A stretch of 18,046 bases of DNA from Oscillospiraceae bacterium (GTDB lineage Bacteria; Bacillota; Clostridia; Oscillospirales; Oscillospiraceae): NCBI GenBank assembly GCA_016296235.1, contig JAEDJR010000019.1, forward strand, positions 1 through 18,046, read 5' to 3'. Under the pieces are notes generated by a model that was given only the letters and a program-made list of their open reading frames with translations, was not told the origin of the DNA and searched no databases. Positions within the stretch are counted from its first letter, which is position 1. The number at the start of each line of letters is the position of its first letter. The position numbers and the translations under genes were made by a program. Below, in pieces: positions 1-6,305 of this stretch.

Positions 1-90
1 TGTCGGTACAACCCCCAGTCAGCTTCGCTGACAGCCCCCTATAGAGGGGGCACGATGGGCTGCTCTGCAAATCCCAATTTGCAGGTTTGT
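1..90. repeat. Hairpin-rich dispersed intergenic repeat, cut by the window edge
   Basis: This stretch contains three hairpins: GTCAGC-TTC-GCTGAC (18-32), GCCCCCT-ATAG-AGGGGGC (34-51) and CTGCAAAT-CCCA-ATTTGCAG (65-84). The first two match, in reverse orientation, motifs of the larger copy at 3573-3782. The TGCAAAT-rich end resembles the ends of that copy. It therefore looks like a member of the same family, with its left part outside the window. No gene was found between here and 163. Confidence 0.6.
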
Positions 91-120
91 CTTGCTCCGT
101 GTTATCACATAACAGAATAC

Positions 121-150
121 AACAACGCCTCCCCAGTCGGGGAGGCGTTT
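121..150 (-). terminator. Rho-independent terminator of the minus-strand operon
   Basis: An 11-bp perfect stem (124-134 paired with 139-149, AACGCCTCCCC with GGGGAGGCGTT) surrounds a 4-base loop. In minus-strand RNA it is followed by a U-rich tail (UGUUGUAUU). It lies 13 bases past the stop codon of the PrdX-like gene, so it most likely ends the three-gene operon. The plus-strand side also has a T-rich stretch, so it may act in both directions. Confidence 0.8.
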
Positions 151-162
151 CGCTTGCTTGTT

Positions 163-774
163 TCACCCCTGGGGCGCGTCCGGTTCCTCCGGCAGGTCCA
201 CCACAATGGGACTGTGGTGCAGGGCGGGCAGAATGGTCTCCAGCAAATCCTGCCGGGACAGCAGCAGGGTGGAGGTGCTGATGCAGGGATGGCAGGACAC
301 CTGGGGGGCTTCGTAGATGGGCCGGTCCATGACCAGCTGCACCCGGTTATCCCGGTCGTTCATCAGGCCCAGCACCGTCACCGAACCGGGATGGACACCC
401 AGCAGGGCCGTCATATCCTCCGGGCTGGCAAAGCTGAGCCGGGCCACTCCCAGCTGCCTGGACAGATCCTTGGTCTTGAACACCTTGTCCCCCTCCAGCA
501 TCAGCAGATAGTACTGGGTCTTCTGCCGGTTGCAGAGAAACAGGTTCTTGCACACCGGCCAGCCCAGCACCTGCTCCACGGCATGGCAGGCCTCGATGGT
601 GTCGGCGTGGCTGTGATCCACCCGGGCATAGACGACGCCCAGGGAATCCAGCAGGTCATAGCAGGCCAGCTCTTCCGGGATCCGGTCGATGGGATCCTTC
701 ACGCAGTCCGGCCCCGCCGACCGGACCGGGCGGCCATAATACTTGTGCGGGTCAATGTAAAATGCTTCTTCCAT
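163..774 (-). CDS. PrdX/YbaK-like prolyl-tRNA editing protein
   Basis: This 203-aa protein belongs to the YbaK/ProRS-associated editing domain family (PrdX, ProXp-ala). Known members hydrolyse mischarged aminoacyl-tRNA, typically Ala-tRNA(Pro), in the cytoplasm. Visible hallmarks are the substrate-binding lysine in CKNLFL (K76), the segment LLMLEGDKVFKTKDL, the GVHPGSVTVLGLMND block (126-140), and CHPCISTSTL (161-170) near the pocket. The editing domain starts near residue 33 (RIPEELACYDLLDSLG), so about 32 N-terminal residues are an extension. The start has AGAGGGAG upstream, in the 15-nt gap after the metallophosphoesterase stop. It is the last gene of a three-gene operon. The family call is firm, but the exact amino-acid specificity cannot be read from the sequence. 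Confidence 0.88.
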   Translation of the reverse strand: MEEAFYIDPHKYYGRPVRSAGPDCVKDPIDRIPEELACYDLLDSLGVVYARVDHSHADTIEACHAVEQVLGWPVCKNLFLCNRQKTQYYLLMLEGDKVFKTKDLSRQLGVARLSFASPEDMTALLGVHPGSVTVLGLMNDRDNRVQLVMDRPIYEAPQVSCHPCISTSTLLLSRQDLLETILPALHHSPIVVDLPEEPDAPQG

Positions 775-789
775 GGGTCTCCCTCTTTC

Positions 790-1488
790 TCATTGCGCCG
801 TTCCCTCCATGGCTTCCTCCTGCTCCCGGTTGATCCGGTGGAGCTCTGCCACAGTCTGTGCCGTCACGGGAACGCGCTTTCCGTACTTGTCAAATTCCGG
901 CAGATCGATCACATACCGCTCATAGCAGTTAATCAAATCCGTTTCACCGTAGCGGACCACCCGGGGGCGGTTGTGGCCGTAATTCATATGGACATGGCCA
1001 TGAAACAGGTACTGGGGCTTCAGTTTTTCCAGAAGAGGCCAGAAGGCCTCGAAGCCCCGGTGGGGCAGGTCATCGTCGTCGCCGTAGTCCCGGACCGGCG
1101 AATGGGTCAGGATAATGTCCACGCCCTTACTGCGCCACAGCTTGAAGCACAGCTTGCGGATTCTGCTGCGCATCTCCTTTTCCGTGTACTGGTTGGGGCC
1201 GCCGGAGTACATGCGGCAGCCGCCCAGGCCCAGAATCCGCAGGTCCCCGTAGCGGTAGACCATATCCTCAATGCAGTCGCAGCCCTCGGGCGGGCGCGAA
1301 ATATAGCCGCCGTCGTGGTTGCCATGGACATACAGCAGCGGCGCATGGCCCATGGTCACCAGGAAGGACAGATAATCGGCCTTCAGGTCTCCGCAGGACA
1401 AAATCAGGTCGAATTCCTGCAGCCGGCCCGGCTGATAGTAATCCCAGAAGTACCGGCATTCCTCATCGGCAACCACCAGGATTCTCAC
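790..1488 (-). CDS. Calcineurin-like metallophosphoesterase
   Basis: This is a 232-aa cytoplasmic phosphoesterase of the calcineurin-like superfamily. The motifs appear in order: VVADEE (D8), CGD (33-34), GNHD (56-59), THSP (H129) and GHVH (164-167). These residues normally bind the two-metal centre. The first motif is usually D-x-H but is D-E-E here. I chose GTG at 1488 as the start. It has AAAGGAGGG about 10 nt upstream and overlaps the stop of the preceding gene by four bases (GTGA), which predicts translational coupling. The reading frame stays open far upstream, but that part is antisense-like and overlaps the BMP gene. The substrate is unknown; the superfamily includes phosphodiesterases and nucleotidases. 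Confidence 0.88.
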   Translation of the reverse strand: MRILVVADEECRYFWDYYQPGRLQEFDLILSCGDLKADYLSFLVTMGHAPLLYVHGNHDGGYISRPPEGCDCIEDMVYRYGDLRILGLGGCRMYSGGPNQYTEKEMRSRIRKLCFKLWRSKGVDIILTHSPVRDYGDDDDLPHRGFEAFWPLLEKLKPQYLFHGHVHMNYGHNRPRVVRYGETDLINCYERYVIDLPEFDKYGKRVPVTAQTVAELHRINREQEEAMEGTAQ

Positions 1489-3443
1489 AGCAGGACGCCC
1501 TCCTTTTCCGGCGGGATCTGGTCGCGGTAGATGCCCAGCACCCGCACCACATCCTGGGCCATGGGCTTCAGGGCGTCGAAGCCGGGGATTTCCCCGTCCA
1601 CACAGTCGCACAGCCAGTCCATGTGCATGATTTCCTCCGGAGTCATCCAGCGGTCGCCGTCGCTGCGCAGATTGCCCTGCTGGTCCCGCAGGACGGTCCG
1701 GAAGGGATCCACGGTGCCGTTGATGATGTCTCTGCGGAGAATCTCTCCCAGGCGGCGGACGCCGTCGGGCAGCTCCGGACTCAGCTGCACGTCCAGAACG
1801 CCGGAGTTCATGCCCCACCAATAGCCCACGGCCTTGCCGCTGTCCTTGGCGGAGAGGGCGTCCCAGGCGCCGTTCAGGATGCTCTTGAGCACCTTTTCAT
1901 AGAATTTTCCCCAGTTCCAGCAGGGGGAGGCAATGGGCATAACGGAGCCGTCCTCCCGGATCCGGTAGGTGCCCCAGTCCCAGGACCACTGCAGATCACC
2001 GGGGGAGGGAATCTCCCGGTTGCTGATGGTGCGCACACCGCTGCGGGCAAAGGCGGCATAGGGGTCGCCGGGAACGCAGGACCATTCCAGCCGCACCCGG
2101 GCGTTGGGGTTCACCATTCTGGCGCCCAGGGCAAAGGCGTTGATTCCGGCGGCCACGCCGTAAATGGGATAATTGCCCACATAACCCAGGGTATCCTCCC
2201 GGCTCATGGCCGCGGCCACCATGCCGGTGATGAATTTTCCCTCATGCATCCGGCTGTAGTAGGTTCGCACGCCGGTGTAGGGCATGGACAAAGAGCAGTT
2301 GAGCACCTTCAGCTCGGGATGCCGGGCGGCAATCTTCCGGCAGTTGCCGATCAGGGGCGGCGCCGTGGCAAACAGCACCTGGGCGCCCTCGGCCACGGCC
2401 TTTTCCATGGCCCACTGTCCGGCCTCGTCGGCCGTGACGCCGTAGTAGGTGCGAACCGTCACCGTATCCTTCATGGCCTCGGCCACATACTGGGCGCCCA
2501 GCTCATGGGACCTAGTAAAGGCGCTGGATTTGGGATCGGCGTGGAAGAAGAACGCCACGTTCAGATGGGAGGGCAGTCCCCCCAGCAGGGTGGCCAGCAG
2601 GCCCTTTTCCTCCGCAGGCGGCTCCGTGTTGATTTCGATGGGCGTATCCTCGGCCAGGAGCTTCACATCCGGCCACACCCGGGCCAGACTCTTCGTCAGC
2701 TCCGAAGCCGTCATGTCCCGCAGCTCCCGGAAGGAATAGACCCGCAGCCACACCAGCAGGGCGTCCGCCGCCGTGACTTCCAGCTCCTCTCCCCCCTGCT
2801 TGCGGAAAAAGTCCCGGAACCGGGTAAAACGGGACAGGAACGCCTGGCGTTCCTCCTGGGTCCAGACGTGATCGGCGTCATAGCCCAGGGCCGCCTGGAG
2901 CTTGCTGTAGCTGGCCGGCTGGGTGAATTCCACCTGGTACAAGCCCGCCAGCTGATAAAACCGCATAAATTCATAATAGGCCCGGACCTTCAGATCCTCG
3001 GAATACACGGGGATAATCCGGGTGACATAGCCGGGAATGGTGGTGGCCTCATAGCTTTTGAGCACGCTGACCCGCTTGTTGCCCTCCTGGACGTAGAACC
3101 GGCCCAGATATTCGAAGCAGCGGATGGGATCCCGGATGCCCTCACCCAGATGGGCCTTGCACAGCTGGATCCACTTGCCGGCAAACTCCGATTCCGGCGG
3201 CATCAGCGGCATAAAATTGGCCGCAAAGGTGGACTTGCGTCCCACGGTCTTGGTTCCCACAATCCGCTCCGCCGGGATCTCCACCAGACCCAGCTCAAAG
3301 CGGCCGGCGTTCATGCTCTCGTCGAGGATCTCGTCCAGCACCTGGGGATAGGGATATTTGCCGTGGAGAACGGCGTTGCGGTAGCACTTCTGGCCCGCTT
3401 TCAGAGATTTCTGATATTGCTCCAACGCTTCCTGTTGACTCAT
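1485..3443 (-). CDS. ParB-like/BMP-domain fusion protein, cytoplasmic
   Basis: This 652-aa protein has two recognisable parts. Residues about 50-147 resemble a ParB/sulfiredoxin-type fold: EIPAERIVGTK, then GIRDPI, then FYVQEGNKRVSVLK, like the ParB 'GHRR' strand-loop-helix. Residues about 290-560 match the BMP/PnrA-type nucleoside-binding protein family, with YYSRMHEGKFITGMVAAAMS, TLGYVGNYP and GINAFALGARMVNP. A helical segment lies between them. There is no signal peptide, lipobox or membrane segment, and no ABC transporter gene is adjacent. It is therefore probably an intracellular sensor rather than a transport lipoprotein, though that is inference. The ATG at 3443 sits 8 nt from AGGAGG; the ATG two codons upstream (3449) is only 2 nt away. 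It is the first gene of the operon. Confidence 0.85.
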   Translation of the reverse strand: MSQQEALEQYQKSLKAGQKCYRNAVLHGKYPYPQVLDEILDESMNAGRFELGLVEIPAERIVGTKTVGRKSTFAANFMPLMPPESEFAGKWIQLCKAHLGEGIRDPIRCFEYLGRFYVQEGNKRVSVLKSYEATTIPGYVTRIIPVYSEDLKVRAYYEFMRFYQLAGLYQVEFTQPASYSKLQAALGYDADHVWTQEERQAFLSRFTRFRDFFRKQGGEELEVTAADALLVWLRVYSFRELRDMTASELTKSLARVWPDVKLLAEDTPIEINTEPPAEEKGLLATLLGGLPSHLNVAFFFHADPKSSAFTRSHELGAQYVAEAMKDTVTVRTYYGVTADEAGQWAMEKAVAEGAQVLFATAPPLIGNCRKIAARHPELKVLNCSLSMPYTGVRTYYSRMHEGKFITGMVAAAMSREDTLGYVGNYPIYGVAAGINAFALGARMVNPNARVRLEWSCVPGDPYAAFARSGVRTISNREIPSPGDLQWSWDWGTYRIREDGSVMPIASPCWNWGKFYEKVLKSILNGAWDALSAKDSGKAVGYWWGMNSGVLDVQLSPELPDGVRRLGEILRRDIINGTVDPFRTVLRDQQGNLRSDGDRWMTPEEIMHMDWLCDCVDGEIPGFDALKPMAQDVVRVLGIYRDQIPPEKEGVLL

Positions 3444-3475
3444 CGGCATGTCCTCCTCACAATCGTCCTACTGTC

Positions 3476-3504
3476 ATTATATGCAAAACGGTCTTTCGGT
3501 GCAA
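3476..3504 (-). promoter_or_regulatory. Sigma-A-type promoter of the BMP-fusion operon
   Basis: In minus orientation there is a -35 TTGCAC (3504-3499), a 17-bp spacer and a perfect -10 TATAAT (3481-3476). Transcription should start about 20 bases before the AGGAGG of the BMP-fusion gene. Spacing and -10 are ideal; the -35 matches TTGACA at four of six positions. Confidence 0.8.
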
Positions 3505-3572
3505 TGGCACAGAATCGGTAAGTTTTTTCCATCCCATCCGTAAAATCTTGGCGCTTTTGCCCAGAAAAAGCA

Positions 3573-3782
3573 CCTGCTGCAAAATTCGCAACAGGCACAA
3601 AAGATGACCGCACCAAGGCTCCCCTGCGTAAGGGGAGCTGTCACGCGAAGCGTGACTGAGGGGTCGTTGCCGGCAACGAATGCCTGCACACAACCCCTCC
3701 GGCCCTTCGGGCCACCTCCCCTTGCACAGGGGAGGCTTTCGGTGCAGCCTGTGTTTGTGCGAAATTGCAATTTTGCAGCAGG
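3573..3782. repeat. 210-bp hairpin-rich element with 14-bp terminal inverted repeats
   Basis: The ends are a perfect 14-bp inverted pair, CCTGCTGCAAAATT (3573-3586) and AATTTTGCAGCAGG (3769-3782). Inside are five hairpins in a row at 3618-3638, 3640-3656, 3665-3678, 3701-3713 and 3715-3735. The left and right halves are also imperfect inverted copies (GCACCAAGGCTCCCCTG against CAGGGGAGGCTTTCGGTGC). There is no coding capacity, so it resembles a MITE-like non-autonomous element. It fills most of the gap between the BMP-fusion promoter and the CBS gene, and may also end the CBS transcript. Related copies lie at 1-90, 13701-13780 and 16784-16840. Confidence 0.75.
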
Positions 3783-3801
3783 CGATTTTCGGTTTGCCCC
3801 A

Positions 3802-4224
3802 CTATGCGGTCCGGCTCTCCCCGGCGATCACACGCTCCATGCAGTACTGCATAATCGCCTTGCGGGTGATGATTCCGATGAACAGGTTGCGGTCATCCAC
3901 CACGGGTACAAAATTCTGCTCCACCGCCTTGGACATCAGGTCTTCCATATTCGTGTTGACGTAGACCGGGGTGTTGTCCCTGCGGTGGGAGATCTCCATG
4001 ATCCCATGGTTTTCCATATCCCGCAGATCCGTCATGCACAGATTCTTGATGGCCCAGAGCAGGTCGCCCTCCGTCAGGGTTCCGCAGTAGCTGCCGTCTC
4101 TGTCCACGATGGGCAGCGCCGCATAGCCTGCCGCTTCCATCCGTTCCAGAGCCTGCCGCACGGTGTCGTCCGCCCGCAGATAGGCACAGGCGGCTTTTGG
4201 GGTCAGAAAGAATAAAATATTCAT
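3802..4224 (-). CDS. Two-CBS-domain protein, DarB/CbpB-like
   Basis: This 140-aa soluble protein is made almost only of two CBS domains (about residues 5-58 and 86-135). Its size and C-terminal pattern NFVPVVDDRNLFIGIITRK resemble Bacillus DarB (YkuL)/CbpB. DarB binds c-di-AMP and regulates partner enzymes such as the (p)ppGpp synthetase Rel. Family knowledge suggests a nucleotide-sensing role here, but ligand and partner are inferred. The ATG is preceded by AAGGAAGG with 7-nt spacing. An overlapping out-of-frame ATG at 4231 has no such support. The gene has its own promoter and stands alone, between the desulfurase upstream and the repeat element downstream. Confidence 0.82.
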   Translation of the reverse strand: MNILFFLTPKAACAYLRADDTVRQALERMEAAGYAALPIVDRDGSYCGTLTEGDLLWAIKNLCMTDLRDMENHGIMEISHRRDNTPVYVNTNMEDLMSKAVEQNFVPVVDDRNLFIGIITRKAIMQYCMERVIAGESRTA

Positions 4225-4248
4225 GGCGCATCCTTCCTTCTTGGCACC

Positions 4249-4279
4249 ATTATATCATAAACGCCGGGAGAAAACAGTA
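4249..4279 (-). promoter_or_regulatory. Extended -10 promoter of the CBS gene
   Basis: In minus orientation TGATATAAT gives a perfect TATAAT (4254-4249) with the TGn extension. Only weak -35 candidates (CTGTTT at 17 bp, TACTGT at 19 bp) lie upstream, as expected for an extended -10 promoter. The start codon is about 25 bases downstream of the -10. The 84-bp gap after the desulfurase stop has no convincing GC-rich terminator, only a weak AATAATT/AATTATT hairpin. Confidence 0.7.
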
Positions 4280-4307
4280 ACTATTTTGTGAATAATTCAT
4301 AATTATT

Positions 4308-5423
4308 TTATTGGAGCCGTTTCACCGCCTCCAGCATCGCCTCTTTCAGCGCATCCACATCCTCCGGGGTGTTGTCCCGGCCGAAGGAAATCCGGATGGC
4401 GCCGTCGATGACCCGGGGATCCAGGCCCATGGCCTCCAGAACGTGACTCCGGTGTCCCCTGGCGCAGGCGGAACCGGCGGATACATAGATTCCCCGCTCC
4501 TGCAGGCAGTTGATAAGGCCCTGACTCCGCAGGCCCGGCACGGAAACCGTGACGATATGGGGCGCATCCCCCCGGCCCAGGAACACCAGTCCCGGCACAT
4601 CCGCCAGCGCCTCCCGGCACCGGTCCCGCAGGGCCGCCAGCCGGGCAGGCTCCGTTTTGAGATCCAGGGCCGCGCAGGCCGCGCCGAAGCCCACGATGGC
4701 GGGCATGGCCTCGGTGCCGGACCGCAGGCCGCTCTCCTGACCGCCGCCGGAGATCAGGGGCGGCAGGGTCAGGCCCTTTTTGATGTACAGGGCGCCCACG
4801 CCCTTGGGGCCGTGCACCTTGTGGCCGGAGACGGAAATCAGATCGGCGCCCAGGGTCTTGGCCCGGAAGGGCAGCTTGCCCAGGCCCTGCACCGCGTCGA
4901 TGTGAAAGAGAGCCTGGGGGCTTTTCCGCCGGGTGGCCCGGATCATCGGTTCCACCGGCATGACCGCGCCGGTCTCGTTGTTGACCATCATCACCGAAAC
5001 CAAAATGGTGTCCGGCCGCAGGGCGGCCTCCAGGGTCTCCACCGGCACATAGCCCGTTTCGTCGGGCCGCAGATAGGTCACCTCAAAGCCCTGGGCCTCC
5101 AGCTGCTCCATGGGGTGCAGCACCGCGTGGTGCTCCACCGCCGTGGTGATGATATGGCGTCCCCGCTTTCCCAGCCGACGGGCCGTGGAGAAAATGGCCC
5201 AGTTGTCAGCCTCGGTGCCGCCGGAGGTGAAAAACACCCGCTCCGGCTCCGCGCCCATGAGGGCAGCCACCTGCCGACGGGCCTCCTTCAGCCGCCGCTC
5301 CGCCTGCACCCCCAGGCTGTGGACGGAGGAGGGATTTCCCCAGTCCTCCGTCAGCATCTCCGTCATGGCCGCCACAGCCTCTGCGCAGGGCTTGGTGGTG
5401 GCAGAATTGTCAAGATAAATCAT
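4308..5423 (-). CDS. Cysteine desulfurase, NifS/IscS type
   Basis: This is a 371-aa PLP enzyme that releases sulfur from cysteine as a protein persulfide, for Fe-S clusters or tRNA and cofactor thiolation. It begins with the family start MIYLDNSATT. It carries SGGTEADN (67-74), EHH (H99, stacking on PLP), NNETG (148-152), IDAVQ (D176), the PLP lysine in SVSGHKVHGPKG (K202) and the catalytic cysteine in SAGSACARG (C320). Length is normal for the group. No IscU, ThiI or MnmA gene adjoins it, so the sulfur acceptor is not indicated. The ATG lacks a well-placed Shine-Dalgarno site. It overlaps by ATGA the end of a short leader ORF that has one, so coupling is plausible. Confidence 0.95.
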   Translation of the reverse strand: MIYLDNSATTKPCAEAVAAMTEMLTEDWGNPSSVHSLGVQAERRLKEARRQVAALMGAEPERVFFTSGGTEADNWAIFSTARRLGKRGRHIITTAVEHHAVLHPMEQLEAQGFEVTYLRPDETGYVPVETLEAALRPDTILVSVMMVNNETGAVMPVEPMIRATRRKSPQALFHIDAVQGLGKLPFRAKTLGADLISVSGHKVHGPKGVGALYIKKGLTLPPLISGGGQESGLRSGTEAMPAIVGFGAACAALDLKTEPARLAALRDRCREALADVPGLVFLGRGDAPHIVTVSVPGLRSQGLINCLQERGIYVSAGSACARGHRSHVLEAMGLDPRVIDGAIRISFGRDNTPEDVDALKEAMLEAVKRLQ

Positions 5424-5443
5424 AGAATCACAGCCGCTCCCAT
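5420..5443 (-). CDS. Putative 7-residue leader ORF before the cysteine desulfurase
   Basis: In minus orientation GGGAGG (5457-5452) is followed after 8 nt by ATG (5443) and a reading frame encoding M-G-A-A-V-I-L. Its TGA (5422-5420) overlaps the desulfurase ATG (5423-5421) as ATGA. The desulfurase itself has no good Shine-Dalgarno site at normal spacing. This suggests coupling, in which ribosomes ending the leader re-initiate on the enzyme gene. An ORF this short can arise by chance, so it is held tentatively. The frame differs from that of the desulfurase, so it is not an alternative N-terminus. Confidence 0.4.
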   Translation of the reverse strand: MGAAVIL

Positions 5444-5480
5444 CACAAGCGCCTCCCGTTTGAAACCTCTGATTCTATGA
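5420..5480 (-). promoter_or_regulatory. Inverted repeat pairing with the desulfurase start codon
   Basis: TCATAGAATCA (5420-5430) and TGATTCTATGA (5470-5480) form an 11-bp perfect inverted repeat around a 39-nt loop. In the minus-strand mRNA the second arm includes the AUG of the cysteine desulfurase, while the leader Shine-Dalgarno site stays in the loop. Such a hairpin could limit direct initiation until ribosomes on the leader ORF open it. The function is inferred. Confidence 0.45.
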
Positions 5481-5487
5481 AAAAGCC

Positions 5488-5577
5488 TGTAGGGCGCGGC
5501 GACCCGGCGCGCCGTTTGGCAGTTGGGAAAGGAATGCAGCTGCCTGCAAACGGCACGCCCAGTGGTCGTGCCCTACA
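5488..5577. repeat. 90-bp palindromic repeat with TGTAGGGC ends
   Basis: The ends are TGTAGGGC (5488-5495) and GCCCTACA (5570-5577). Inside, GGCGCGCCGTTTG and CAAACGGCACGCC are near-perfect inverted copies, so the whole piece is an imperfect palindrome with no coding potential. It lies in the roughly 250-nt untranslated leader of the desulfurase transcript. Similar GTAGGG-starting hairpin sequence occurs at 6899-6984. Confidence 0.6.
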
Positions 5578-5678
5578 AAAATGCGCGGCAATCCGTATTC
5601 CTCATGCACGACGGCCGCGCAGCGACACGAGCGGAAGCAATCAGCAGTTTCCGAAAGGAAGCCTTTTCGTTTTCTCCA

Positions 5679-5707
5679 ATTCTAGCACACCAACGCCGGG
5701 AAGTAAA
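5679..5707 (-). promoter_or_regulatory. Promoter of the cysteine desulfurase gene
   Basis: In minus orientation: -35 TTTACT (5707-5702), 17-bp spacer, and an extended -10 TGC-TAGAAT (5684-5679). It would produce a leader of about 250 nt containing the palindromic repeat, the leader ORF and the start-codon hairpin. It is back to back with the plus-strand promoter at 5711-5739. Confidence 0.6.
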
Positions 5708-5715
5708 CGCTTCCC
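5698..5715. promoter_or_regulatory. Candidate operator between divergent promoters
   Basis: GGGAAG-TAAACG-CTTCCC is a perfect 6+6 inverted repeat with a 6-bp centre. It covers the whole -35 box of the desulfurase promoter and most of the -35 box of the cyclo-ligase promoter. A dimeric repressor bound here could control both. No regulator gene is adjacent, and a short palindrome may be chance. Confidence 0.35.
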
Positions 5716-5739
5716 ACCTGCCAAAATTTGTGGTATCAT
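5711..5739 (+). promoter_or_regulatory. Promoter of the 5-FTHF cyclo-ligase operon
   Basis: -35 TTCCCA (5711-5716), 17-bp spacer, and an extended -10 TGG-TATCAT (5734-5739). The ribosome binding site AGAGGTG follows within about 10 bases and the ATG is at 5760, giving a very short leader. The -35 is weak (four of six), compensated by the TGn extension. Confidence 0.6.
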
Positions 5740-5759
5740 GGAGGCAAGAGGTGATTTCC

Positions 5760-6305
5760 ATGGATAAAAAAGCGCTTCGGGCGGAAATCAAGGCCAGGAA
5801 GCGAGCCATGACCGAGGCCCAGATCGATGAAACCAGCCGGCTTCTGGCCCGGCAGCTCTTCGACCATCCCGCCTATCGGAACGCAAAGAGTATTTTTGGC
5901 TATCTGTCCTACAACCAGGAGGTCCGCACCCTGCCCATTCTGGAGCAGGCCCAAAAGGACGGCAAGCGAGTGGCCGTGCCCAAGGTGCTGGACGACCGGA
6001 TGATTTTCATCTGGCTGGACGACCTGAGCCGCGTGTCCCTGGGCTACTGCGGCATCCCCGAGCCACTGGACGACGGCCCCGAGGCCCTGGACGAGACGGC
6101 CCTGGTGCTTATGCCCGGCCTGGCCTTCGACCCCACGGGGCGGCGCTGCGGCTACGGCGGCGGCTTCTATGATCGCTATCTGGAGGCCCACCCCCGGCAC
6201 CCGACCCTGGCCCTGTGCTACGGCTTCCAGCTCTTCGACCATTTGGACACCGACCCCCACGACATTCCCGTGGACTATGTCCTGTCCCAGGAGGTGGCGG
6301 AATGA
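5760..6305 (+). CDS. 5-formyltetrahydrofolate cyclo-ligase
   Basis: This 181-aa enzyme uses ATP to convert 5-formyl-THF to 5,10-methenyl-THF, returning the storage folate to the one-carbon pool in the cytoplasm. The family signature is clear: MPGLAFDPTGRRCGYGGGFY (118-137, the ATP-binding loop) followed by DRYL. The N-terminus MDKKALRAEIKARKRAM and the segments SIFGYLSYNQEV and DDRMIFIW also fit the family, as does the length. I chose the ATG at 5760 because AGAGGTG precedes it by 6 nt and the family alignment begins there. The frame is open further upstream into the promoter and repeat, which is not credible coding. Its TGA overlaps the next gene's ATG (ATGA). Confidence 0.95.
   Translation: MDKKALRAEIKARKRAMTEAQIDETSRLLARQLFDHPAYRNAKSIFGYLSYNQEVRTLPILEQAQKDGKRVAVPKVLDDRMIFIWLDDLSRVSLGYCGIPEPLDDGPEALDETALVLMPGLAFDPTGRRCGYGGGFYDRYLEAHPRHPTLALCYGFQLFDHLDTDPHDIPVDYVLSQEVAE

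Noticed and set aside
790..1821. A longer 343-aa metallophosphoesterase reading
   Set aside because: The extra 5' part overlaps the BMP gene and has no family similarity; the GTG at 1488 with AAAGGAGGG and GTGA overlap is the clear start.
1623..3521. 632-codon plus-strand open frame antisense to the BMP-fusion gene
   Set aside because: It is Gly/His/Gln-rich with no family resemblance. It results from high-GC third positions opposite a well-supported gene.
3598..3740. CRISPR array
   Set aside because: The hairpins differ in sequence and are not evenly spaced; no direct repeat-spacer pattern.
4311..5480. 389-codon plus-strand open frame opposite the cysteine desulfurase
   Set aside because: The minus strand has every catalytic motif of cysteine desulfurase; the plus frame is a low-complexity shadow.
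5480..5758. 6S RNA upstream of the 5-formyl-THF cyclo-ligase gene, as in proteobacteria
   Set aside because: The stretch contains a 90-bp palindromic repeat and divergent promoters. No 6S-like long rod with a central bubble could be traced, and this linkage is not typical of Clostridia.
5700..5760. THF riboswitch before the cyclo-ligase
   Set aside because: The predicted leader is only about 15-20 nt long, too short for any riboswitch.
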